DNA of 15,863 bases from Rhodospirillales bacterium (GCA_020638395.1 JACKIP010000017.1:1-15863), one strand, 5' to 3'; counted from the first letter of the stretch, positions 1 through 7,982 are shown. Numbers and translations: made by a program. The notes: generated by a model not told the origin, from the sequence alone.

Positions 1-147
1 ATCGACCGCCGGTTTCTGCGGCGGGAAGGCGCCGTCCGGATAGACATTCCAGCCGGCAGCACCTCCGCCGACGCTGCCCGGCCCTACCGCCTCTACACCG
101 TCCGACAAAGTCACGGCGTGCGCCCCTGGCGCAACGCTCCTCAGTAA
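1..147 (+). CDS. comEC: C-terminal end of a ComEC/Rec2-type competence protein (partial)
   Basis: The reading frame is open from the first base and stops with TAA at 145-147, giving 48 codons of a gene that begins outside the window. The tail contains IDRRFLRREGAVRIDI and, near the end, a GVRPW motif. This matches the usual end of alphaproteobacterial ComEC proteins, where an R-x-x-x-R-x-G-A-x-x-I strand is followed by a short tail with RPW. ComEC forms the inner-membrane channel for single-stranded DNA uptake, and its C-terminal part is a metallo-beta-lactamase-like domain. The neighbour supports the call, because comEC beside lexA is a common arrangement in Alphaproteobacteria. The stop lies inside the convergent end of lexA, with a 7 bp overlap. 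Only the tail is visible, so the assignment rests on a short match plus context. Confidence 0.65.
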   Translation: MDRRFLRREGAVRIDIPAGSTSADAARPYRLYTVRQSHGVRPWRNAPQ

Positions 148-797
148 ACCCGCAGCAAACTGACAAGCCGCCCCTGAATCTGCACCTGATCTGCGGCAAA
201 GGCCTGATCCATGTAATCTTCATTTTCCGGCTTGAGAATCACATGATCGTTATCACGATAATAGCGCTTCAGAGTGACTTCCTGTCCATCCACCAGAGCC
301 ACCGCGATATCCCCGTTATCAACGCAGTCGCAGCGTTTGATAATCACGGTATCACCGTGGTGAATTCCGGCGTTAATCATCGAATCGCCATCAATTTTCA
401 AAGCGTAATGTTCTCCTTTTCCGACCATATCCGCCGCTACATCCAGCATTTGATCTTCATGGCGAATCGCTTCGATCGGAGTTCCGGCTGCAATTTTTCC
501 CAAAAGCGGAATCTGCACAAAGCCGGGCATAGAGCTCATAAGAGGCGATGATGACGGCGCGGTCTGGTTATCGTTCGACTGAACCTCCGGCATCTTGACC
601 ACCTGCAAGGCACGGGCGCGATTCGGCAGGCGCTCCAGATATCCGCGCTCCACCAGACCGGAAATCAGCCGGTGAATTCCTGATTTTGATTTCAGATTTA
701 AAGCGTCTTTCATTTCATCAAAAGACGGGGCAATATCACCCGATTGCATGCGCTCATGGATATAAAGCAGCAGCTCCCGCTGTTTTCTGGTCAGCAT
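141..797 (-). CDS. lexA: LexA, SOS repressor and self-cleaving protease
   Basis: LexA represses DNA-damage (SOS) genes and cleaves itself when RecA filaments form. The 218-residue product has an N-terminal winged helix-turn-helix (about residues 1-65, opening MLTRKQRELL). A variable linker follows, then a C-terminal S24 peptidase domain. The cleavage site is Ala104-Gly105 (IAAGTP). The catalytic Ser139 lies in GDSM and Lys177 in VTLKR, so self-cleavage should be intact. The length is in the range of alphaproteobacterial LexA. The start is the ATG at 795-797, preceded on the minus strand by an AGGGAGAG ribosome site. The gene follows trpC but has its own promoter carrying a GTTC-N7-GTTC operator, so it should be autoregulated. 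The stop overlaps the convergent comEC end by 7 bp. Confidence 0.97.
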   Translation of the reverse strand: MLTRKQRELLLYIHERMQSGDIAPSFDEMKDALNLKSKSGIHRLISGLVERGYLERLPNRARALQVVKMPEVQSNDNQTAPSSSPLMSSMPGFVQIPLLGKIAAGTPIEAIRHEDQMLDVAADMVGKGEHYALKIDGDSMINAGIHHGDTVIIKRCDCVDNGDIAVALVDGQEVTLKRYYRDNDHVILKPENEDYMDQAFAADQVQIQGRLVSLLRVY

Positions 798-833
798 TGT
801 TACTCTCCCTACTGGATGTCTCTCTACTTATAT

Positions 834-862
834 GTTCTACATAAGTTCATGATTTGTGTCAA
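834..862 (-). promoter_or_regulatory. lexA promoter with alphaproteobacterial SOS box
   Basis: On the minus strand a perfect -35 TTGACA (857-862) is followed after 17 bp by a -10-like TAGAAC (834-839). The sequence GTTCTACATAAGTTC at 834-848 (plus-strand reading) is an exact GTTC-N7-GTTC direct repeat, the operator known for LexA in Alphaproteobacteria. It covers the -10 and much of the spacer, so bound LexA would block RNA polymerase. The -35 overlaps the trpC stop codon. The boxes are read directly; repression is inferred. Confidence 0.9.
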
Positions 863-1653
863 TATGTTCCCAGAATTTTTTGCGTTGCCGCCAGAATATC
901 GGGCTGGCGCATCAGGCTTTCACCGATCAAAAATCCATTGGCCCCAGAGGTTTGCAGCGTCAGAATATCCTGATGAGTGAAAATTCCACTTTCCGCGACT
1001 TTAAAAACCGATTCGGGCATACGCGTCAAAAGATGATGTGCCGTCTCAAGACTAACTTCTAACGTCTTTAAATTACGGCTATTTACCCCAACGAGATCCG
1101 GAGACAACACCAAAGCCCGGTCCAACTCTTCGACCTCATGCACTTCGATCAGCACATCCATGCCGTATGACCGAGCGGCTGCGAATAATTCCTGCGCCTG
1201 CGCATCGGACAGAGCAGCCATAATCAACAAAATGCAATCCGCTCCCAGCGCCCGGGATTCAACAATCTGATAAGGATCAATCATAAAATCTTTCCGCAAA
1301 AGCGGCAGAGACACAACCTCCCGGACCTGCCGCAGGTAACGATCATCCCCCTGAAAATAGGGACTATCCGTCAGAACCGATAGGCAGGACGCCCCCGCCC
1401 GTTCATAGGTCCGGGCGATCTCCTCCGGGTCAAAATCCTCCCGAATCACCCCTTTGCTCGGAGACGCTTTCTTGATCTCGGCAATCAGCGCGACCGTCCC
1501 GTCTGCCTCTGTGTGCCGAAGAGCCCGCAGAAATCCCCGCGGAGGGGCCGCATCCGGAAGGCGCGCCTCCAGAACAGAGAAAGGATATTTGCTTTTTTGT
1601 TGCAGAACATGTGCGGCTTTATCCGCACAAATCCGACGCAGAACATCACTCAT
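859..1653 (-). CDS. trpC: Indole-3-glycerol-phosphate synthase
   Basis: TrpC closes the ring of carboxyphenylaminodeoxyribulose-5-phosphate to give indole-3-glycerol phosphate, releasing CO2 and water. It acts in the cytoplasm, late in tryptophan synthesis. From ATG 1651-1653 the product is 264 residues, normal for a stand-alone enzyme. The (beta/alpha)8-barrel motifs are in order: IAEIKKASPSKG (57-68, Glu59 and Lys61), LLRKDF (Lys121), LIEVHE (Glu170), VGVNSRNL (Asn191) and VAESGI (Glu221-Ser222). All expected catalytic residues are present. The frame stays open upstream to 1734, but those codons lie inside trpD and give an Arg-rich stretch unlike the family, so the internal start MSDVLRR was chosen. 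The start overlaps the trpD stop by 8 bp (ATGAGTGA), which suggests translational coupling. Confidence 0.96.
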   Translation of the reverse strand: MSDVLRRICADKAAHVLQQKSKYPFSVLEARLPDAAPPRGFLRALRHTEADGTVALIAEIKKASPSKGVIREDFDPEEIARTYERAGASCLSVLTDSPYFQGDDRYLRQVREVVSLPLLRKDFMIDPYQIVESRALGADCILLIMAALSDAQAQELFAAARSYGMDVLIEVHEVEELDRALVLSPDLVGVNSRNLKTLEVSLETAHHLLTRMPESVFKVAESGIFTHQDILTLQTSGANGFLIGESLMRQPDILAATQKILGTY

Positions 1654-2680
1654 GTGCCCCGGCCTCCGCGGTAAAGTCTCTGTACGCCTCGAAATTCTGC
1701 CAGGCACGCCCGGAATCAACCGCCTGCGCCGCAACGCCGACCCCGTCCTTCAGAGTATCGCTTACCCCCGCCAGAACCAGAACGGCCGCGGCATTTAACA
1801 GAACCACCTGCCGATAAGCCCCCTCCGCGCCCTGAAGCAGAGCAGCCAGAGCAGTGGCATTCTCCCCGGCATCGCCTCCCTGCAGCTCTTTCAGCAAACA
1901 CCGCTTCAATCCCACCGTTTCCGGCGATACCGTAAAGCCTATCAGAGTGCCGTCTGGCTCCAAAGCGACCACATCCGTTTCAGCGGTTAATGTTATTTCA
2001 TCCAGACCGTCGCGGCCATGCACCACCCACGCCCGTCTGGCCCCGACCAACTTCAAAGCCTCGGCCATCGGCCAAAGCCATTTTTTATCATACACACCCA
2101 AAAGCTGAATCTTGGCACTTGCCGGATTAGCCAGCGGCCCCAGCAAATTAAAAATTGTTGGAAAGCCAAGCTCTTTGCGAATAGACGCCATCGGTTTGAG
2201 AATATGGTGATGCCTTGGAGCCATCAGAAACGCAAAGTTAAATTTTTGCAGTGCGTCCTCCAGTTGCGGAATGTCAACATCCAGGTGTACGCCCAGTGCT
2301 TCCAGAACATCCGCCGCCCCCGATTTTGAGCTGGCGGCGCGGTTTCCGTGCTTTGCCATTTGTACCCCGCACGCCGCACAAACCAAAGCCACCGCCGTCG
2401 AAATATTGTAGGTTCCCCGCACATCGCCGCCGGTCCCGCAGCAATCAACAGCCCGCGGCCCGGCATGCAGCGTATGGGCATGTGCGCGCAAATAAGAAGC
2501 CGCCGCGGCAATTTCCGTGGCACTTTCCCCCTTCGCGCTCAGTCCCATCAGGAAAGCCCCGGTCACTTCGGGCGGCGCTCCCGCCCCAAGAATCGCGTTA
2601 AACGCCAGCATTACATCTTGCGAAGACAAGTCTTCTCCGGATTTTAATTTTAGTAGAATCTCTTTCATGGAAATAAGCAT
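1646..2680 (-). CDS. trpD: Anthranilate phosphoribosyltransferase
   Basis: TrpD transfers phosphoribose from PRPP to anthranilate, the step after anthranilate synthase. The 344-residue product has the family landmarks: CGTGGD (81-86), NISTA (92-96), KHGNRAASSKSG (110-121) and the MAPRHHH...FNLLGPLANP block. These are the PRPP/magnesium and anthranilate sites. The ATG at 2678-2680 has a purine-rich GGAAGAG about 13 bases upstream. A second in-frame ATG four codons later (2666-2668) has no visible ribosome site, so the first was kept with modest certainty. The gene is coupled to trpC downstream. trpE and trpG, often upstream in Alphaproteobacteria, are absent, and the next gene instead runs the other way. 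The promoter must lie within or very near the 35 bp divergent gap. Confidence 0.95.
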   Translation of the reverse strand: MLISMKEILLKLKSGEDLSSQDVMLAFNAILGAGAPPEVTGAFLMGLSAKGESATEIAAAASYLRAHAHTLHAGPRAVDCCGTGGDVRGTYNISTAVALVCAACGVQMAKHGNRAASSKSGAADVLEALGVHLDVDIPQLEDALQKFNFAFLMAPRHHHILKPMASIRKELGFPTIFNLLGPLANPASAKIQLLGVYDKKWLWPMAEALKLVGARRAWVVHGRDGLDEITLTAETDVVALEPDGTLIGFTVSPETVGLKRCLLKELQGGDAGENATALAALLQGAEGAYRQVVLLNAAAVLVLAGVSDTLKDGVGVAAQAVDSGRAWQNFEAYRDFTAEAGAHE

Positions 2681-2709
2681 TTGCGGTTTTGATCTCTTCC
2701 ACTTATCCT
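2681..2709 (+). promoter_or_regulatory. Candidate promoter of the deacetylase gene, possibly leaderless
   Basis: In the 35 bp gap between trpD and the deacetylase there is TTGCGG (2681-2686), a 17 bp spacer, and TATCCT (2704-2709). Each is a partial match to the sigma-70 boxes. A start about seven bases after the -10 would fall at or next to the ATG at 2716, which has no Shine-Dalgarno sequence. This would give a leaderless mRNA. The boxes are weak and the reading is inferential. Confidence 0.3.
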
Positions 2710-2715
2710 GATTTT

Positions 2716-3828
2716 ATGCCAAAAAAGCAAGTTTCTATTCACCTCGCCCTGTATCTTTTGTGCGGCCTGCTGCTCTCAGGGCTGGCTATGAGCTACCTCC
2801 TCAGAAGCCCATCCCCTCGTGAGGAAACGCCGGAACATACCATCGCACACACCTCCCAAAAGGCGCAAAATTCCGGAACCGTCCATCCTTCGGATATCCA
2901 GAACCCGGAGGTCATGGCCACCTTGAAAATACAGGCGCAAGAACTGGAGGCCTATCTGCAAACCGCGCCAGAGGATCCCTTTTTTGACAATCCCTTTTCT
3001 GCGTTCTACGGTATGGGAGATGTGGGAGATATGGAGGAGGCAGACGGCCTGCCAGCCCTTCCAAAAATTGCAATCATCATTGACGATATGGGTATCAATC
3101 AGGAATGGAGCCGGAAAGCCTCGGAATTACCGTCGCCCGTCACACTGTCTTTCCTGCCTTATGCTGAAAATCTGCAACAACAGGCCGATTTTGCCAAAGA
3201 ACACGGGCACCAGCTGATGCTGCACATGCCGATGGAAGCCGTGGGCGGCGTTCTCAATAAAACCCCCGGATTGCTGCGCCATGATGATCCGGACGATCTG
3301 TTTCAGGAAAAACTGACCCGGAATATCGAGTCATTTGAGGGGTTTACCGGCATAAATAATCACATGGGCAGCCGTCTGACGCAGGACAGAGCCAGTATGA
3401 CCCGTATTATGGCCGCCCTGAAACCGCATCATCTTTACTTTGTCGACTCACGGACCATTCATAATTCCATCGCGGCCGACAGTGCCGAAAAAGCCGGAGT
3501 CCCGACCCTGACGCGGGATATTTTTCTCGACCACGAAGAAACCATGGAGTACACCGCAGCGGCCCTTGCAGATCTGGAGGAAAAGGCCCGCAAGGACGGG
3601 ATTGCCATTGCCATCGGGCATCCGAAAGAAATCACCATCACGGCGCTGGCAGACTGGATTCCAACGCTAAAAGACAAAGGATTTACCCTCGTCAGTGCAG
3701 ATGACCTTATTGTGCAGAAGTACCCGCTGGCGCAGATTGTTCCTTACCACCACGCGGTTGCCCCCGTGCAATTATCAGGAATTAATTCCCAGACGACCCA
3801 TAAAGCTGCTGCAACAACGATTGATTGA
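2716..3828 (+). CDS. Membrane-anchored divergent polysaccharide deacetylase family protein (YibQ-like)
   Basis: The product (370 residues from ATG 2716) has an N-terminal membrane helix at about residues 7-28. A variable, probably disordered linker runs to about residue 115. A C-terminal domain of the divergent polysaccharide deacetylase family (Polysacc_deac_2) follows. Landmarks are IAIIIDDMG (118-126), MLHMPME (168-174), INNHMGS (213-219), FVDSRT (242-247) and GHP (301-303). These supply the Asp and His residues expected at a metal site of this fold. The helix plus following domain suggests a periplasmic enzyme acting on a cell-wall or surface glycan, but the substrate is unknown for most of the family. 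A TTG at 2689 would add nine non-hydrophobic residues, so the ATG was preferred. The 3' end overlaps the convergent ppiD-like gene by 47 bp. Confidence 0.88.
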   Translation: MPKKQVSIHLALYLLCGLLLSGLAMSYLLRSPSPREETPEHTIAHTSQKAQNSGTVHPSDIQNPEVMATLKIQAQELEAYLQTAPEDPFFDNPFSAFYGMGDVGDMEEADGLPALPKIAIIIDDMGINQEWSRKASELPSPVTLSFLPYAENLQQQADFAKEHGHQLMLHMPMEAVGGVLNKTPGLLRHDDPDDLFQEKLTRNIESFEGFTGINNHMGSRLTQDRASMTRIMAALKPHHLYFVDSRTIHNSIAADSAEKAGVPTLTRDIFLDHEETMEYTAAALADLEEKARKDGIAIAIGHPKEITITALADWIPTLKDKGFTLVSADDLIVQKYPLAQIVPYHHAVAPVQLSGINSQTTHKAAATTID

Positions 3829-5668
3829 TTTTGATCGGAGTTGCCGCTTCCAAAGCCCGGTAATAGGTTGACAGAACCTGAACCGCCCCACGCTGTTCCG
3901 CTGCACGGGCCATTTCATCCTGCGGCAGGTCCGGCACATCCAGCTTCATATTCTGACTGGTTGCCAGATAGAACCGGTCAACGGCCTGCCCCATGACATA
4001 GGCCCCTTCGGGATCGGCAAATATTTTTGCTTTCAGAGCATAAGGAATTTCAGAAGATGCCTGTGTCTCGGCAATATCACTCCGCGCAACGTCCTTCGCG
4101 ACTTTCAAAGAGAAGCCTTTTTGTGCCGCAAGAGACTCCAGCGTTTGCGTTCCGTCATTCAATTGATTTAAAAATTCGCTGACAGCCGTCTGATTGGCCG
4201 CACGCCGGCGATTGGTCAAGAGCCGCTCGGTCAGCTGAGTTTTTACCGCGTCATAAGCCACAAAACTTTCTTCCTGAACCACATCAAGTCTCACCAGCGC
4301 AAAGCGTCCATCCTGTAGCTCAACAACATCCGAAAAATCATTGTCATATAGACCAAATGCCAGATCCACCAGATCTGCGCTATCTTTTGCCAGTGTTTTC
4401 AATCCATTCTGATTGGCCGCATCCAGCCCGAACTGATCCACCGGCCCCACCGAAACCGTTTCCATTTTAAAGTCACGGAGCAGATCATCAAACCCGGCGC
4501 CCGCATCAATTTTATCATTCAACTGATCGACCAGAGCCAAAGTCTCCCGTCCCAACGCCTCCCGCCGCAGCGCATCGGCAATCGAGCCTTTCACTTTATC
4601 AAACGCGGTATAAGTGACATCAACATCTCCGACCACGGAAATGACGTGCCATCCCAACGGACTTTGCACCGGACCGCGGACAGAGCTTTCCTGCGTCCCG
4701 AATACGGCATCTTTCAATACGTCAGGAATAGTTTCCTCCTGAAAGATCTGTTCCCCCCGATAGGACAAACCCGCAGCATCCTGAAGGCTTTCACCGCCTT
4801 CCACCCGGTTCAGAGCAGCCTTCGCGGCCTCTTCCGTCTCGAAAATTGCCTGCTCGACCTTTTTACCGGCGGGAATTTCATACTGATCTTTGTGCTCATC
4901 ATAGAAAGCCTGGACCTCAGCATCCGGAATGAAAATCTCTCCAGAGACACTTTCTGGATTAAGAATGGCCAGCGTAAAAGAACGGCGTTCCGGAATCCGG
5001 TACTCCGCCTTTGACAGCTCATAAAATTCTTTTAATTCATCCTCGGTTGGCTGTGCCGCCACCGGAACATCGCGGTTCGGAAACTCCAGATATGTCACAT
5101 CCCGGACTTCATTCTGGTAACGGGCAAAGGCCTGCGCCATCACGCCGGACGCCGTTTTGCTTCCCCCCAGAAGGGCTTGCTGCAAAATCCCTGAAGTCAT
5201 ATTTTTCCGTAAAATATTGACAAAATCAGCCTCATTTAAACCCTGCCCTGCCAGAAACCGGTCCAAAGCCTGTTGTGCCGTGGTGTCGCCATCCTGCAAC
5301 GGCTCAACAAACTGGTGCAATTGAGCAGCCACATCTTTGTCTGACACCCGAATTCCCAACTTATGCGCGGCCTGTACAAACAAAATGTCCTGAATATAGC
5401 GATTCAGAATTTCGTTCACCTGCCCGGAGGCATAGGCATCCTGCGCCGTAATCCCCGACCGGTTCAGCGCATTCCGCAGATAGCGGTCAAACTGGTTATA
5501 AGGAACCGACTCGCGCCCCACATCGGCAACGCTGGTCGAGCTGATTCCATCCCGGAAGAATCCTCCGACATCGGTCAGAACCAATCCGGCAACTGCCATA
5601 AACAGGAATCCGACGAGAATAAATTTTGACAGGCCGCCCTTGGCCCCGTTACTGAGTTTTTGAAGCAT
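3782..5668 (-). CDS. ppiD: PpiD/SurA-like periplasmic folding factor (peptidyl-prolyl isomerase family)
   Basis: The 628-residue product has a short cytoplasmic N-terminus and one membrane helix at about 14-32 (FILVGFLFMAVAGLVLT). A SurA-N-like chaperone region at about 45-190 and a parvulin-type (PpiC) segment at about 268-348 follow, the latter ending SPLGWHVISVV. The C-terminal helical region is long. This is the PpiD layout: an inner-membrane-anchored periplasmic chaperone that helps newly exported envelope proteins fold. The parvulin core is shortened and lacks the usual GGDLG stretch, so isomerase activity is doubtful and a chaperone role more likely. The ATG at 5666-5668 has only a weak AAGA upstream. 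In many Alphaproteobacteria a gene of this type sits next to trpE-trpG-trpD-trpC; here the deacetylase lies between it and trpD. Confidence 0.88.
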   Translation of the reverse strand: MLQKLSNGAKGGLSKFILVGFLFMAVAGLVLTDVGGFFRDGISSTSVADVGRESVPYNQFDRYLRNALNRSGITAQDAYASGQVNEILNRYIQDILFVQAAHKLGIRVSDKDVAAQLHQFVEPLQDGDTTAQQALDRFLAGQGLNEADFVNILRKNMTSGILQQALLGGSKTASGVMAQAFARYQNEVRDVTYLEFPNRDVPVAAQPTEDELKEFYELSKAEYRIPERRSFTLAILNPESVSGEIFIPDAEVQAFYDEHKDQYEIPAGKKVEQAIFETEEAAKAALNRVEGGESLQDAAGLSYRGEQIFQEETIPDVLKDAVFGTQESSVRGPVQSPLGWHVISVVGDVDVTYTAFDKVKGSIADALRREALGRETLALVDQLNDKIDAGAGFDDLLRDFKMETVSVGPVDQFGLDAANQNGLKTLAKDSADLVDLAFGLYDNDFSDVVELQDGRFALVRLDVVQEESFVAYDAVKTQLTERLLTNRRRAANQTAVSEFLNQLNDGTQTLESLAAQKGFSLKVAKDVARSDIAETQASSEIPYALKAKIFADPEGAYVMGQAVDRFYLATSQNMKLDVPDLPQDEMARAAEQRGAVQVLSTYYRALEAATPIKINQSLLQQLYGSSGN

Positions 5669-5744
5669 TCTTATTTTTTAGCGACAATCCCGCTTCAAGG
5701 CAAACAGAGTTTTGCATCAACCGGGATAATTTACGAGACGATTC

Positions 5745-6965
5745 TCATTCCGTCCGCCGCGACAATGGCGGCCTGACCTGAACCGGCACGACATCCGCCG
5801 CCGCAAACCCGTTGAATCCGCTCCGACAGCTCTGGCTATAGGCGCCGGCCCGCTGGAACACGATCCAGTCTCCCATCGCAACCGACTCCGGCAATAAAAA
5901 GGGGCCGGCCATCATATCCAGAGAATCACAGGTCGGGCCGGTCAGGCGGAAAGACCGGCACGGCTCCGCAGGTTCAGAACCTTCCCGCGTAACCAGTCGG
6001 TACGGGTTAATCAGACCACACCAGGAGGCCATTTCAACCAGACCGCCATAGACCCCGTCATTGATATAGAGCAGGTCTCCCCGGCGCAATTCCACACGTG
6101 TAATCAGCTGCGTTGAATCGGCCACCATGGCGCGCCCCGGCTCACACAGGATATGAAGATCATCAAATCTGTTTTTCTTCAGGCTCTCCCGAATAACCTG
6201 AAAATAACCAGCAAGAGGAACGGGCTGCAACCCTTCATAAGCAACCGGAAATCCGCCGCCCACATCCAATGCGTCAATCTCAATCCCGGCGGACGCAACC
6301 ATCTTTGCCACATAGCTGATCGCCCGGTCATAGACCTGCGGGTCCATTGACTGGGTACCGACATGGAAACTGATCCCCAGTTTCCGGCTCACCGGACGGG
6401 CCAGCTTGAGAAGTTCAAGCGCCTGATCGAACTCTGCCCCGAACTTGCTGGAAAAATCAGTCTGCGCCGACGGATTTTTGGGCAATGCCACCCGGACATA
6501 CAAATCCAGATCTTGCGCCAGAGACGTCTCCCGCACAATTTTGAACAGCTCATCCCTGTGATCCAGCACAAAAATTCTAACATCATAGTCATAGTATGCC
6601 GCCCGGATTGATTCCGGCGTTTTCACCGGATTCATGTAATACAGGGTTGCTGCCGGGTTAACCTTGCGCACTTGTCGGATTTCTTCCAGAGACGCGACAT
6701 CAAAGGAAGATATTCCTGATTTGGAGAGCGTTTGTAGCACACGTCTGGTCGGATTGCATTTTACCGCATAAGCAATATCCCCCGGAAAGCCGCTTAAGAA
6801 GTCTTTCGCTCTGGCCTTCAGTGCATTGGAATCAAACAGGTATGTCGGTTTATCGGGTGACAAAAACCGCACAAACTCATCAAAGTGCGGCTCTTCATAG
6901 GAAAATAATCTGGGAGTTTTTGTTTTTTTGCGAAGGGGAACAACCCCCGATTCAATATACAGCAT
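5745..6965 (-). CDS. PLP-dependent ornithine/lysine-type decarboxylase (fold III)
   Basis: The 406-residue protein is a group IV (alanine-racemase fold) amino-acid decarboxylase. Visible sites include YAVKCN with Lys69 as the pyridoxal-phosphate lysine, FHVGTQ with His201, and the phosphate-binding DVGGGFP (234-240). CEPGRA (274-279), GPTCDSLD (343-350, Cys346 at the active site of the partner subunit) and GAYSQ (374-378) complete the set. These match ornithine decarboxylase most closely. Alphaproteobacterial members may act on ornithine, lysine or both, giving putrescine or cadaverine for polyamine synthesis. Diaminopimelate decarboxylase is less likely because the ODC-style GPTCD motif is present. 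Substrate choice cannot be read from the sequence. The start has a strong AAGGAGAG site at 6969-6976. A consensus -10 lies upstream. Confidence 0.9.
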   Translation of the reverse strand: MLYIESGVVPLRKKTKTPRLFSYEEPHFDEFVRFLSPDKPTYLFDSNALKARAKDFLSGFPGDIAYAVKCNPTRRVLQTLSKSGISSFDVASLEEIRQVRKVNPAATLYYMNPVKTPESIRAAYYDYDVRIFVLDHRDELFKIVRETSLAQDLDLYVRVALPKNPSAQTDFSSKFGAEFDQALELLKLARPVSRKLGISFHVGTQSMDPQVYDRAISYVAKMVASAGIEIDALDVGGGFPVAYEGLQPVPLAGYFQVIRESLKKNRFDDLHILCEPGRAMVADSTQLITRVELRRGDLLYINDGVYGGLVEMASWCGLINPYRLVTREGSEPAEPCRSFRLTGPTCDSLDMMAGPFLLPESVAMGDWIVFQRAGAYSQSCRSGFNGFAAADVVPVQVRPPLSRRTE

Positions 6966-7043
6966 TGGCTCTCCTTAAAAACTTCATCAAAAGGACGCCA
7001 TTACATAAACACCATTGGTGCCAGGGGTATGTACGTTTAACTC

Positions 7044-7052
7044 ATTATAGCA
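7044..7052 (-). promoter_or_regulatory. Extended -10 promoter element for the decarboxylase gene
   Basis: On the minus strand this reads TGCTATAAT, a perfect -10 hexamer preceded by the TGn extension. No good -35 lies at the right distance, which is common for extended -10 promoters. Transcription would start near 7037 and leave a leader of about 70 bases before the decarboxylase ATG. Confidence 0.5.
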
Positions 7053-7120
7053 ATAAAAACCTAAAAATGCTTTAAAAAAACGAGGCTTGCTTTTAGCGCA
7101 AAATGCGACATATTAAGCCC

Positions 7121-7951
7121 ATGACCATGAAAACCGTTACCGTCCAGAAGATTGACATTGCCAATAACCGCCCATTTACCCTGATCGCCGGCCCTTGCCA
7201 GATGGAAAGCCGTGACCATGCCTTTGAAATGTGCGGTGCACTCATTGAACTGACAAAAGAACTGAACATTCCGTTTATCTATAAAACATCCTTTGACAAA
7301 GCCAATCGGACCAGCCTGTCCGGTCAGAGAGGGATGGGGCTGGAGGCCGCCCTGCCCGTCTTTGCCGACCTGAAAAAAGAATTTGGGATGCCGTGTCTGA
7401 CCGATATTCATACGGCGGGACAATGCGCCCCGGTTGCGGAGGTTGTTGATATTTTGCAAATTCCGGCCTTTTTGTGCCGCCAGACCGATCTGTTGATCGC
7501 CGCAGCAGACACCGGAGCCGTCATCAATGTTAAAAAAGGCCAATTTCTCGCCCCGTGGGACATGAAAAACGTCGCCGCTAAAATAGCCTCCACCGGAAAT
7601 GAAAAAATTCTGCTCACCGAACGGGGCGCGTCTTTTGGCTATAATACACTGGTCTCCGATATGCGCAGTCTGCCGATCATGGCCCAGACCGGGTATCCGG
7701 TTATTTTCGATGCCACTCATTCCGTTCAGCAGCCCGGAGGACAAGGCACAGCATCCGGAGGAGATCGCACCATGGTTCCCGTTCTGGCCCGCGCTGCGGT
7801 TGCCGTTGGCGTCGCCGGGGTGTTTGTGGAGACGCACGAAGATCCGGACCGCGCACCTTCTGATGGCCCAAACATGGTTAAACTACAGGATATGCCGAAA
7901 TTCCTTGATGATTTAAAAGCCATTGACGCGCTTATAAAAAGTCGCGCATAA
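7121..7951 (+). CDS. kdsA: 3-deoxy-8-phosphooctulonate (Kdo-8-phosphate) synthase, metal-dependent type
   Basis: KdsA joins phosphoenolpyruvate and arabinose-5-phosphate to make Kdo-8-phosphate, the precursor of the inner-core sugar of lipopolysaccharide. Motifs are IAGPCQMES, YKTSFDKANRTS, CLTDIH, FLCRQTDLL, NVKKGQF, LTERGASFGY, FDATHSVQ and FVETHEDPDRAPSDGPN. Numbering from ATG 7121, Cys26 sits where E. coli KdsA has Asn. His200, Glu237 and Asp248 complete the metal-site set known from metal-dependent KdsA, so this is predicted to be a metalloenzyme. Start choice is uncertain. ATGs at 7103, 7121 and 7127 are in frame, none with a strong ribosome site. 7127 aligns best with E. coli KdsA, and 7121 has a weak TTAAG upstream. 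The gene diverges from the decarboxylase and stands alone. Confidence 0.96.
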   Translation: MTMKTVTVQKIDIANNRPFTLIAGPCQMESRDHAFEMCGALIELTKELNIPFIYKTSFDKANRTSLSGQRGMGLEAALPVFADLKKEFGMPCLTDIHTAGQCAPVAEVVDILQIPAFLCRQTDLLIAAADTGAVINVKKGQFLAPWDMKNVAAKIASTGNEKILLTERGASFGYNTLVSDMRSLPIMAQTGYPVIFDATHSVQQPGGQGTASGGDRTMVPVLARAAVAVGVAGVFVETHEDPDRAPSDGPNMVKLQDMPKFLDDLKAIDALIKSRA

Positions 7952-7982
7952 AACAATTATGAGTTGCTTTGTGCCGGGATAT

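Noticed and set aside
1654..1734. Upstream extension of trpC to an ATG at 1734
   Set aside because: The extra 27 residues are Arg/Pro-rich and lie within trpD; the ATGAGTGA overlap start fits the family length.
2689..2715. TTG start for the deacetylase
   Set aside because: It adds nine residues before a membrane helix, has no ribosome site and comes even closer to trpD; ATG 2716 is preferred.
7010..7020. CACCATTGGTG palindrome in the decarboxylase/kdsA gap
   Set aside because: It is only 11 bp and single copy; without a known regulator it does not support an operator call.
7061..7837. 258-codon open frame on the minus strand across kdsA
   Set aside because: It is antisense to clear kdsA motifs, has no recognisable domain and is rich in Gly, His, Asn and Phe, as expected of a shadow frame.
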